DNA of 7,238 bases from Flavobacteriaceae bacterium (lineage in GTDB: Bacteria; Bacteroidota; Bacteroidia; Flavobacteriales; Flavobacteriaceae), in assembly GCA_029247985.1 (NCBI GenBank), contig JAQWKF010000063.1:1-7238 (forward strand), written 5' to 3'. Below, piece by piece: positions 1 to 7,201 of the stretch (position 1 is the first letter of the stretch; each line of letters begins with the position of its first letter). A program made the translations under genes and the position numbers. The notes below the pieces were generated by a model. It ran no database searches. It saw only the letters and a program-made list of their open reading frames with translations, and had not been told where the DNA came from.

Positions 1-2415
1 ACCTAAGGTGATCTTATCAAGTGCTTTAAATTGACGATCTGCAACAGGGACATCGGCTACAGGAACGCCATTTAAGTGAGATATGGCAATTTCTCGTTTG
101 GGAATATGAAGTTTAAGCGCAGGGTCGCCTATGTAAAAAAGCACACGTTTTTGGTTTGCGTCTGTAAATTCGTTTTTAGCAAGTCGCAAGGCCTCAGCAA
201 TACTGGTATAATCCTCACTTCCATAAGAAAACAGGTATTTGGATAAAATTTTATTGTAATCGATTCCTTTATTAATATAAATCTGCCGAGTAGTTGAAAT
301 CATTCCAATGGCACCACCTGTGGGATTTTGGTATAACATTTCACCAGCCGTTGGTCTGGTATGATTGTCAAATCGAGAGAACTCACAAGTAACGGTGATA
401 AAAAGAGGATATTTTCCTGGGTGAAATAAGGTTGAGGCCATGTCTTTATCCACAATAAATTCTTGAGCCAAGCCATCTTCACCTCCATGTCCAAAATAAT
501 TGACTACCAAAGTACCTTGAGATAATCTATTCTCAAGAGCAGTCTCCACTTCTGGATACCGATCTCCCCCAGCTGAAGCTATTTGCTTATAGGCATCTGC
601 GTGAATCTTAGTAATATTCATCATCGGTTTCTGACGCACAATCTCGTCCCCCAAGTCGTTGAGTGTTACTTGTAAAGAAAAATCATCTTTATCGCGCGAC
701 TTGTCTGCGTCATCAGAAAGTATCGTGAAGCTGTTATTCCAACTATCTTTATTTTTTGGATTTTCATAATCCATGACTTTATTCACCAGCACACTGGCTT
801 GGGAAGCAGTGGAAAAGACCATGCGCCCAACGGCAACATCCATGAGATCATAAGAAGTCAGCAGCCCTTCATTTTCATCCAACATAACGAAAAAATCATC
901 GGACATAAAAGAGTTTGTTAGTGAAAAGCTGTTTAAGGCATGAAAAGTAGGCACCACCATGTCGTTAGTAGCATATCTTTTTTTGTAGTCATAACTCGTA
1001 TCTCCAAACAAGCATAAGTATTTGAGTTTTTTGCCTTGTGAAAAATATAAGTAGCGCACAAAATTTCGGATGGCAGCAATGTCTTGTTGCCCTGTTGAGA
1101 AGGCTTGATAAATTTCCTCGACCGTTACCACTTGAGCAGACAACCCCGCAACATTTTTGCGATGACTTACAAGTAATTCTGCTTCTTTTCGAAATGCCTC
1201 TGCTGTAATCAACAAATAAGTAGTGGGCGGTAATGCATTTAAATCTTTTAAAGCCGAAGACGGATTCAATACGCGTGTACTGTTACTGTAAAAAGGCGTT
1301 TTATAAGCTGTTGATAAATAAAATCTACTTCCTTCGTTCACAATAACATCGCTGCCAAATGAAGTTGCATCAGTCGGAGGTATGTGAATTACGTCTCCGT
1401 CCATTTCCCATATACACGTTTCGCTTGAGGCCGAAGCGACCATAAGTTGCCGGGCAGGGTCTTGAGAGGCCAATGAAAACATAAAGCTTTCACCTGCACC
1501 ATCTAAGTTTCTATGGTACTGTGCCATTAAAAAATCCAAATAGCCATTTGCGGCAAGGTCTCCATTTGAACGATACAATAATTTTGCAGTAATGCTTTCT
1601 GTGGCATTTTGCGACAAGTGAAGCATTCCTCTAAGCTGATTGAACCTTGTACTAGGCTCCGCCCCGACTATTGTTTTATTGGAACCGCTCATGGGTTTAA
1701 TGTCTACATCACTACCAACAGTCAACTCAAATGTGGTTGCAGTTGACCCGTCTGAGGCTACTCGAGCCGCGACATCAATTTGAGTACCCGTAGCAACATT
1801 GGGCGTTTCAAGTATAAAAGTCTCTTCTTGCTCATCGGAAAAACGCTGACCAAACCAACGCCTTCCAAGTGACCCCAAATTGTAGTTATCTTCTTCTAAA
1901 TAGGCAGTATAAACAGCGCTGGTGACAGCATCTGTATTAGGACTTTCTGTACCCTCTAGAACCAACGCACGTTTTCCAAAAGAAGTGCCATAAGTAATAT
2001 AATATTGTGCGGTATCGTGATAAAGATTTAGGGAAGTTTCACTTTCTTCATTCCAAGTATCGTTAGCATAACCCATAAATAAAATGAAATCTCCGTCGTC
2101 AAAGCTTCCATCTTCCTCACCCTTCACAAATAGCGCATTCTCGTACAACGTTTCTACCTCATCCCCTACTTTCAATGGAAGCATCTGACCACCACGCCCA
2201 AAAATTCGGATTGTTCTAGGGTCTATTTCCTCTACTGGGAGGTTTAGTTTACTTAAAAAATCTCTAGATATTTTATGAACACCAGTTTCTTCTACACTAA
2301 ATTGACGCCACGAAACCATCGTTTGGTCTAAAAAAGGATGCGTACTCAAGCTTTGCGCAGAAATGGAATTCCACCCAAAAATAAAGAAGATAAGAGCAAT
2401 AAAACTGTTATGCAT
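1..2415 (-). CDS. porU: PorU, type IX secretion system C-terminal signal peptidase/sortase (C25 cysteine protease family), partial: C-terminus beyond the window
   Basis: PorU is the cell-surface gingipain-family (C25) protease of the T9SS. It cleaves C-terminal sorting domains from secreted cargo and, in Porphyromonas, links the cargo to A-LPS. The frame is open from the ATG at 2415 to position 1, giving 805 codons with no stop; family members usually exceed 1,100 residues, so the C-terminal part is missing. Residues 1-20 look like a Sec signal peptide (hydrophobic stretch F5-W15, probable cleavage SISA|QS), with no Lys or Arg before the hydrophobic core. The middle N-terminal region is beta-rich. 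The C25 domain spans about residues 398-768. It contains NYFGHGGEDG with catalytic His643 and VTCEFSRFD with catalytic Cys677, a His-Cys spacing like that of gingipains, and ends near IGDPAL (Asp764). The ATG at 2415 is the only possible start: upstream the frame has no ATG, GTG or TTG before a stop. The gene diverges from gldJ; porV is expected just past the left edge (inference). Confidence 0.93.
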   Translation of the reverse strand, partial: MHNSFIALIFFIFGWNSISAQSLSTHPFLDQTMVSWRQFSVEETGVHKISRDFLSKLNLPVEEIDPRTIRIFGRGGQMLPLKVGDEVETLYENALFVKGEEDGSFDDGDFILFMGYANDTWNEESETSLNLYHDTAQYYITYGTSFGKRALVLEGTESPNTDAVTSAVYTAYLEEDNYNLGSLGRRWFGQRFSDEQEETFILETPNVATGTQIDVAARVASDGSTATTFELTVGSDVDIKPMSGSNKTIVGAEPSTRFNQLRGMLHLSQNATESITAKLLYRSNGDLAANGYLDFLMAQYHRNLDGAGESFMFSLASQDPARQLMVASASSETCIWEMDGDVIHIPPTDATSFGSDVIVNEGSRFYLSTAYKTPFYSNSTRVLNPSSALKDLNALPPTTYLLITAEAFRKEAELLVSHRKNVAGLSAQVVTVEEIYQAFSTGQQDIAAIRNFVRYLYFSQGKKLKYLCLFGDTSYDYKKRYATNDMVVPTFHALNSFSLTNSFMSDDFFVMLDENEGLLTSYDLMDVAVGRMVFSTASQASVLVNKVMDYENPKNKDSWNNSFTILSDDADKSRDKDDFSLQVTLNDLGDEIVRQKPMMNITKIHADAYKQIASAGGDRYPEVETALENRLSQGTLVVNYFGHGGEDGLAQEFIVDKDMASTLFHPGKYPLFITVTCEFSRFDNHTRPTAGEMLYQNPTGGAIGMISTTRQIYINKGIDYNKILSKYLFSYGSEDYTSIAEALRLAKNEFTDANQKRVLFYIGDPALKLHIPKREIAISHLNGVPVADVPVADRQFKALDKITLG

Positions 2416-2534
2416 ATATGTTAATAACGATGCTCGATTCGTAATCGTATGGCAAGTGCTACATACTAATTTATACTTGACTTCGTTTTGTAAGTATATA
2501 AACGCACTATTTATTCGTATATTGCACCTTTGAT
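2416..2534. promoter_or_regulatory. Divergent porU/gldJ intergenic promoter region
   Basis: This 119-bp AT-rich gap separates two divergent T9SS genes and must hold the promoters for both, unless one of them is transcribed from elsewhere. On the plus strand, a TTG at 2488-2490 lies 17 nt before TATTTATT (2508-2515), a partial match to the Bacteroidota -7 consensus TAnnTTTG. A second partial match, CACCTTTG, lies at 2525-2532, but it would start transcription at about the first gldJ ATG and has no TTG at the right distance. On the minus strand, TAAATTAG (2473 down to 2466) matches the -7 box except at one defined position, but has no clear -33 TTG. No Shine-Dalgarno sequence precedes either start, which is normal in this phylum. 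The region itself is certain; the individual boxes are weak guesses. Confidence 0.45.
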
Positions 2535-4145
2535 ATGAATCGAAAATTTAAAATGAAAACGTACACAAATCTATTCATTTCCGTTTTAATAATTGCACTT
2601 ATTTCTAGTTGTAGTTCAAGCAAGCGGCGTTCAAATGTTTCCCAAGGAACAGGATTGGACATTAATTCATCAAGAGGAGGCTTTCAGTATGAAACTGGCT
2701 ATAAAGGTCAAGAAACTGGGCCTGGACTTGTTTTTGTTCCAGGTGGAACTTTTGTAAAAGGTAAAGTACAAGACGATGTCATGCGTGACTGGAATAACGC
2801 ACCTGTTCGAGTGCAAGTACGTTCATTTTACTTAGACGAAACAGAAGTTACAAACTTAATGTACAACGAGTATTTGGATTGGCTCGAGCGCGTATACAAA
2901 GATAAGGTTGGTTCATATGCTGATGTATACACTGCAGCTTTACCTGATACCATGGTTTGGCGAAGTCCACTTGGCTTTAATGAAGATATGGTAAACAATT
3001 ACTTGAGGCACCCATCTTTCCAAGATTATCCCGTAGTTGGAGTTACTTGGCAACAAGCCACAAACTACGCCAAATGGCGCACAGATCGGGTAAATGAAAG
3101 TAGGTTAGAAAATAATGGTTACTTTATAAAAGAATATAGTTCAAATAATGATGATATTCCAGCGAACGAAAAATTTAATACTCAGACTTATTTACGTGCA
3201 CCAAGCCAAGCATTTGGAGGCAAGATTAGTGAAGTTGCAAGAGAAAAAAGAGGAAGAAAAACAGACGCTATTATCTTAAATGTCGCAAGAATTGAAAATG
3301 GAATCCTTTTCCCCGAATATCGTTTACCAACTGAAGCCGAATGGGAATATGCAGCTTTAGGTTTAAATGAAGCTAGAGAATACAACAATTATCGCGGTAA
3401 AAAGAAATACCCATGGTCAGGTGCTTCGACCAGGTCATCGAAACGCAAAAATGAAGGAGACCAGTTAGCCAATTTCAAACAAGGTAAGGGAGATTACAGT
3501 GGAGTTGCAGGGTGGTCTTCTGACAATGCTGATATTACAGCCCCTGTACGAGCATACCCTCCCAACAGCTTTGGACTTTACGGCATGGGTGGCAATGTAT
3601 CAGAATGGGTTGCAGATGTTTATCGCCCTATCATTAATAATGATGTTTCTGATATGAATTATTATAGAGGAAACCTATATACGAAACCCGCCATTAACGA
3701 AGATGGAAAGACAAAAATTGTAGAGGAGGTAATCATTGATATTATGCCTAACAACAAACTTGCAGTTAGGGCACTTCCGGGTGATGTGGTTTTTTCTAAA
3801 ATTGATGAAGAAGATAGTCAATTACGAATAAACTTCAATGAAGCCGACAATACAGACTACCTTGATGGAGATGAGCAGTCAAACCCCAATGGCGATGCCA
3901 ATGAAATGTACAAATTTGCGATAGATAAAAAAGGAATTCCAATTCCTGACCAAGAAAAAGTAAAATCGCTGATTTCCGACCAAACACGTGTTATAAAAGG
4001 GGGGTCTTGGAAAGACCGTGCCTATTGGCTTGATCCAGCACAAAGACGTTACTTACCCGAATTTATGGCGGCAGATTATATTGGCTTTCGTTGTGCGATG
4101 TCCTACTTAGGCGAAAGCAAGCTAAAGAAACGTCCGCGCGACTAA
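2535..4145 (+). CDS. gldJ: GldJ, gliding motility/type IX secretion lipoprotein with a SUMF1 (FGE-sulfatase) fold
   Basis: GldJ is an outer-membrane lipoprotein required for gliding and for T9SS secretion, and it stabilises the related ring protein GldK (known from Flavobacterium). This 536-residue protein has a lipoprotein signal peptide with lipobox LISSC, acylated at Cys26. The following SSSKRR is basic rather than acidic, so it does not resemble the acidic surface-export signal of Bacteroidota and suggests a periplasm-facing protein. A SUMF1 domain fills the rest: VPGGTF (68-73), EVTNLMYNEY, YPVVGVTWQQA, YRLPTEAEWEYAA (262-274), GLYGMGGNVSEW (to 358), RVIKGGSW (485-492) and a C-terminal GFRCAMS. 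The paired active-site cysteines of true formylglycine-generating enzyme are absent after the GGSW motif, so the fold is probably structural. About 119 residues, partly acidic, are inserted between VADVYRP and RVIKGGSW. GldK shares the fold, but the position between porU and murF favours GldJ. Met7 (ATG at 2553) is a credible alternative start. murF follows after 4 bp. Confidence 0.92.
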   Translation: MNRKFKMKTYTNLFISVLIIALISSCSSSKRRSNVSQGTGLDINSSRGGFQYETGYKGQETGPGLVFVPGGTFVKGKVQDDVMRDWNNAPVRVQVRSFYLDETEVTNLMYNEYLDWLERVYKDKVGSYADVYTAALPDTMVWRSPLGFNEDMVNNYLRHPSFQDYPVVGVTWQQATNYAKWRTDRVNESRLENNGYFIKEYSSNNDDIPANEKFNTQTYLRAPSQAFGGKISEVAREKRGRKTDAIILNVARIENGILFPEYRLPTEAEWEYAALGLNEAREYNNYRGKKKYPWSGASTRSSKRKNEGDQLANFKQGKGDYSGVAGWSSDNADITAPVRAYPPNSFGLYGMGGNVSEWVADVYRPIINNDVSDMNYYRGNLYTKPAINEDGKTKIVEEVIIDIMPNNKLAVRALPGDVVFSKIDEEDSQLRINFNEADNTDYLDGDEQSNPNGDANEMYKFAIDKKGIPIPDQEKVKSLISDQTRVIKGGSWKDRAYWLDPAQRRYLPEFMAADYIGFRCAMSYLGESKLKKRPRD

Positions 4146-4149
4146 AGCC

Positions 4150-5406
4150 ATGACTTCGCTTAAAGAAGTATATCAATTATTTTTAAAATCTTCAGGGGTT
4201 CAAACCGATAGCAGGAAAGTAAATTTCAATCAACTTTTTTTCGCCCTCAACGGTCCTAATTTCAATGCAAATACGTTTGCCCACCAAGCCATTGAAAAAG
4301 GTGCGCTAGCTGCCATAGTTGACAATGAAGCGGTGGCGGAAACAAACCAAAATTGTTATTTGGTAAATGATGTATTAGAAACATTACAAGCACTTGCCCA
4401 ACATCACAGAAACCAATTCGATATTCCATTGATTGCGCTCACAGGGAGTAATGGAAAAACCACGACCAAAGCGCTTATGCGTGCTGTTTTAGGTACTACT
4501 CATAAGGTATTGGCTACTGATGGAAACCTCAACAATCATATAGGCGTGCCGCTAACATTGTTACGACTAACAACAGCGCACAGTCATGCAATTATAGAGA
4601 TGGGTGCCAACCACATAAAAGAAATTGCTTTTTTATGCGAACTGGCTCAGCCTACTCACGGTCTAATAACTAATGTAGGAAAAGCCCATTTAGAAGGATT
4701 TGGATCAGAAGAAGGTGTACTTCAGGGCAAAACAGAACTTTATGATTTTATAGAAAAAAAGGATGGGATTATTTTTGTCAATGAAGATGACGATAAGCTA
4801 CTTAGTTCAATAGGTGATGTGAAACACGCTACCTATAAACCATCTGAATTTAGGATTACCCAAGACCAACCAACCCTAACATTAGTATATCAAAATATTG
4901 AAATACCCACACAGCTAGTGGGCACCTACAACAAAGAAAATATTGCTGCTGCTGTTAGCATTGGGGCGTACTTTGGTGTTTCGTTAGTAATGGCTGCCAA
5001 AGCGGTTAGTGATTACACTCCAAATAACAGCCGTTCACAGCTGATGGCACATAACGGCAAGACGCTGACGTTTGATGCCTATAATGCTAATCCGAGTAGT
5101 ATGAAAGCTGCCATTGCAGCATTTGGTAAAAGGAGTGGAAAAAAAGCCGTGATACTGGGACACATGGCAGAGCTAGGAACATATGAGTCGGCTGAGCACC
5201 AAGCTTTGGTTGATTTGGTCAAAAACCAGGACTTTGAAGCATCTTACTGGGTAGGCAAACCCTATGAACACATCGTAACAACACATTACTTTGCCTCAGT
5301 GGATGAGCTCAATTTGTTTTTAAAAAACAATCCCGTTGAGGCCGATCAGCTGCTTATTAAAGGATCGAGAAGTGCTACTTTAGAAAAAGTGCTTGACAGC
5401 CTATAA
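4150..5406 (+). CDS. murF: MurF, UDP-N-acetylmuramoyl-tripeptide--D-alanyl-D-alanine ligase
   Basis: MurF is the cytoplasmic ATP-dependent ligase that adds D-Ala-D-Ala to UDP-MurNAc-tripeptide, completing the pentapeptide precursor of peptidoglycan. At 418 residues it is near the short end of the usual length and looks complete. The N-terminal substrate-binding domain shows TDSR (19-22) and FFALNG (30-35). The central ATPase domain has the P-loop GSNGKTTT (99-106), GNLNNHIGVPLTLL (125-138), EMG (150-152), NVGKAHLEGFGS (175-186) and Lys194 in QGKTEL, the position expected to be carbamylated. The C-terminal domain carries NNSRSQ, DAYNANP (309-315) and LGHMAELG (336-343). In the last motif a His (338) replaces the Asp of the common GDM form. 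The ATG at 4150 is four bases past the gldJ stop and no other start fits the domain as well, so the gene is probably translated from a gldJ-murF transcript. The pairing of gldJ with murF recurs in Flavobacteriia (from memory), although the two proteins act in different compartments. Confidence 0.95.
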   Translation: MTSLKEVYQLFLKSSGVQTDSRKVNFNQLFFALNGPNFNANTFAHQAIEKGALAAIVDNEAVAETNQNCYLVNDVLETLQALAQHHRNQFDIPLIALTGSNGKTTTKALMRAVLGTTHKVLATDGNLNNHIGVPLTLLRLTTAHSHAIIEMGANHIKEIAFLCELAQPTHGLITNVGKAHLEGFGSEEGVLQGKTELYDFIEKKDGIIFVNEDDDKLLSSIGDVKHATYKPSEFRITQDQPTLTLVYQNIEIPTQLVGTYNKENIAAAVSIGAYFGVSLVMAAKAVSDYTPNNSRSQLMAHNGKTLTFDAYNANPSSMKAAIAAFGKRSGKKAVILGHMAELGTYESAEHQALVDLVKNQDFEASYWVGKPYEHIVTTHYFASVDELNLFLKNNPVEADQLLIKGSRSATLEKVLDSL

Positions 5407-6690
5407 TCATTTTGTGAAATAATCCAGAGTAAGCGAGGTCATGGAGACAACACCCGTTTCTAGCGCTGAATCGTCAACGTAAAAGTCTGGCGTGTGGTGA
5501 GGCGCCACCTTATCCAAATCCTCACCCTTTGAGCTGCCACCAATAAAGAAATAAACACCCGGTACTTCCTTTTGAAAAAAGGAGAAATCTTCCGCGCCTG
5601 TAATGGCATCCATATACTTTACATTATCAGCACCACAAACTCGCTTCAATGTCGGCAACATCTTTTCATAAAGAGCTGGGTCATTGTAAGTAACAGGATA
5701 GCTATTCATAAAGGTGACATCTGCTTTTACATTGTTTGCGGCTGCAATATTTTGTACTATTTCATCAAGCCTTTTAAGAACAGTTGTGCGCATATTAGTA
5801 TCTAAGGTTCTTATGGTGCCCAACATGTATAGGTTCTCTGGAATGATATTACTCCTCACACCCCCATGAATACTGCCAATGGTAACAACGGCTGCGGCTG
5901 TAGTCAGGGGCATACTTCGACTTACGATGGTCTGGATTGAATTAATCATTTGAGAAGCTGTAACTATCGGATCAATTCCCGTCCAAGGAGTAGAACCGTG
6001 GGTTTGCACGCCTGTCAAATCAATTCTAAACTCATCAACTGCAGCCATAATTGAGCCTGGTTTCAGCATGACTTGCCCAACAGTTGATTTTGAACTAATG
6101 TGCAATCCAAATATGGCATCTACATCTGGATTTTTCAAAACACCTTCTTTTACCATCAGCGCTGCGCCTCCCTCTTCTCCAGGCGGTGGCCCCTCTTCTG
6201 CAGGTTGAAAAATAAACTTCACTTGACCAGGAATCTGGTCTTTTATACTGTATAAAACTTTTGCGGTAGCCAACAATATGGCTGTATGTGTATCATGTCC
6301 GCACGCGTGCATGACCGGTACCTCTTCCCCATTATATATGCCCGTCATTTTAGAAGCCCAAGGAAGATCAGCTCTTTCCTTAACAGGAAGTCCGTCTATA
6401 TCAGCCCGTAGTGCCACCACGGGACCTGGCTTACCTTCATTTAAAACAGCAACAACTCCTGTTCTGGCAATACCCGTTTGGGGAATAAGCCCTATTTTTT
6501 TCAATTCTTGCGCAATTCTTTCCGACGTTTTAAACTCTCTGTTGCTCAACTCGGCATGTTGATGAAACCAATGTCTTAGCTCAATGGTTTCATTTAGGTT
6601 GCTAGCTATAAGGTTCTTAATGCGTTCATCTGAAGGCTGTGCGTGAACGAGAAATAACGATGGAATTAAAAGAAGAAAAGCAATTCGCAT
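5407..6690 (-). CDS. Secreted M20D-family metallo-amidohydrolase (peptidase M20/IAA-amino acid hydrolase-like)
   Basis: This 427-residue protein belongs to the M20D amidohydrolases, two-metal enzymes that hydrolyse N-acyl amino acids, amino-acid conjugates or related amides. Residues 1-17 form a Sec signal peptide (MRIAFLLL, cleavage at VHA|Q18), so the mature enzyme should be periplasmic or exported. The catalytic domain shows RADIDGLPVKE, then HACGHDTH with metal ligands Cys130 and His132. It continues with PAEEG (Glu165 as likely general base, Glu166 as ligand), GLHIS with His197, and near the end HHTPDF with His399. The inserted dimerisation domain lies at about residues 205-320 and includes THGSTPWTGIDPIVTA. 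Every expected active-site residue is present, so it should be active; the substrate cannot be read from the sequence, and names such as hippurate hydrolase would be guesses. The start lies 15 bp after the yjbQ stop, suggesting co-transcription. Its stop codon abuts the convergent murF stop with no intervening base. Confidence 0.93.
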   Translation of the reverse strand: MRIAFLLLIPSLFLVHAQPSDERIKNLIASNLNETIELRHWFHQHAELSNREFKTSERIAQELKKIGLIPQTGIARTGVVAVLNEGKPGPVVALRADIDGLPVKERADLPWASKMTGIYNGEEVPVMHACGHDTHTAILLATAKVLYSIKDQIPGQVKFIFQPAEEGPPPGEEGGAALMVKEGVLKNPDVDAIFGLHISSKSTVGQVMLKPGSIMAAVDEFRIDLTGVQTHGSTPWTGIDPIVTASQMINSIQTIVSRSMPLTTAAAVVTIGSIHGGVRSNIIPENLYMLGTIRTLDTNMRTTVLKRLDEIVQNIAAANNVKADVTFMNSYPVTYNDPALYEKMLPTLKRVCGADNVKYMDAITGAEDFSFFQKEVPGVYFFIGGSSKGEDLDKVAPHHTPDFYVDDSALETGVVSMTSLTLDYFTK

Positions 6691-6705
6691 AGATTAAATA
6701 TTAAA

Positions 6706-7113
6706 TTATTGCCCTATGAAAGTAATGAAAATTTTTCTTGAACCAGCATGATTGCGGTGTTCACACAGATAAATACCTTGCCAAACACCCAATTGGGGTA
6801 CGCCGTTTTGGACAGGAAAACTAACAGATGATCCCAATAAACTACTTTTAATATGTGAGGTCATATCATCAGGACCCTCAAGGGTATGCGTGTAATGTGT
6901 GTCGTGTTCTGAAACTATTTTGTTGAAATGTGTTTCAAAATCTACTCGAACACTGGGGTCGGCGTTTTCGTTTATGGTTAGGCTTGCAGAAGTATGCTTG
7001 ATAAAAACATGAACTACACCACTGTGCTTGGGAATCTCACTAAAAACATATGAAGTGATTAAATGAAACCCCCTTTGGAAAGGTGGAAGGCTTATTTCTT
7101 TTTGAAAAATCAT
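6706..7113 (-). CDS. yjbQ: YjbQ family protein (UPF0047; secondary thiamine-phosphate synthase-like)
   Basis: This is a small cytoplasmic protein of the YjbQ/UPF0047 family. Family members have a weak thiamine-phosphate synthase activity, from which the database name derives, but the physiological role is not settled. With the start at 7113 the protein has 135 residues, a normal family length, and begins MIFQKEISL. Family motifs are HTSASLTINENADPSV (40-55), EGPDDMTSHIKSSLLG (79-94), FPVQNGVPQLGVWQGIYLCEH (99-119, with the typical LGxWQ core) and the C-terminal SRKIFITFIG. The frame stays open upstream to an ATG at 7179, but those 22 extra codons are the tRNA-Val gene read as protein, so that longer start is rejected. 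The chosen ATG is 6 nt after the tRNA 3' end. No promoter is visible in that gap, so expression probably comes from the tRNA promoter. The amidohydrolase gene follows after 15 bp. Confidence 0.9.
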   Translation of the reverse strand: MIFQKEISLPPFQRGFHLITSYVFSEIPKHSGVVHVFIKHTSASLTINENADPSVRVDFETHFNKIVSEHDTHYTHTLEGPDDMTSHIKSSLLGSSVSFPVQNGVPQLGVWQGIYLCEHRNHAGSRKIFITFIGQ

Positions 7114-7119
7114 GTTTTG

Positions 7120-7194
7120 TGGGTCATATTGGATTCGAACCAATGACTTCCGCCCTGTCAAGGCGACACTCTGAACCAACTGAGTTAATGACCC
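7120..7194 (-). tRNA. tRNA-Val (anticodon GAC)
   Basis: The minus strand folds as a complete 75-nt tRNA. The acceptor stem is GGGTCAT/ATGACCC, followed by TA at positions 8-9. The D arm is ACTC-AGTTGGTTCA-GAGT. The anticodon arm is TCGCC-TTGACAG-GGCGG, with one T-G wobble at the base of the stem. The variable loop is AAGTC and the T arm is ATTGG-TTCGAAT-CCAAT, with discriminator A. The anticodon at loop positions 34-36 is GAC, which reads GUC and GUU valine codons; A35, C36 and A73 are the expected valine identity bases. CCA is not encoded (the next bases are CAAAAC), so it must be added after processing. All stems are paired, so the gene looks functional. It is the first member of an apparent tRNA-yjbQ-amidohydrolase unit. 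Confidence 0.96.
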
Positions 7195-7201
7195 GGAAGG
7201 G

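Noticed and set aside
300..494. 64-codon minus-strand ORF
   Set aside because: It lies inside porU in another frame. The porU frame here carries the catalytic His and Cys motifs, so this is a shadow.
2496..2522. Inverted repeat ATATAAACG/CGTATAT as an operator or terminator
   Set aside because: The arms are short, imperfect and AT-rich in an AT-rich spacer, with no T-tract, so chance is a sufficient explanation. It is mentioned only in the promoter finding.
3188..3388. 66-codon minus-strand ORF
   Set aside because: It is antisense to the conserved SUMF1 core of gldJ and has no recognisable domain or start context.
5572..5805. 77-codon plus-strand ORF
   Set aside because: It is antisense to the amidohydrolase catalytic region and resembles no known protein.
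6278..6562. 94-codon plus-strand ORF
   Set aside because: It is antisense to the metal-binding HACGHDTH region of the amidohydrolase; the openness is a codon-usage shadow.
7120..7194. tRNA on the plus strand (loop read as GTC, Asp)
   Set aside because: The tRNA is partly palindromic and the plus strand also shows TTCGAA, but the D-loop GG, the TA at 8-9 and the -7 box are correct only on the minus strand.
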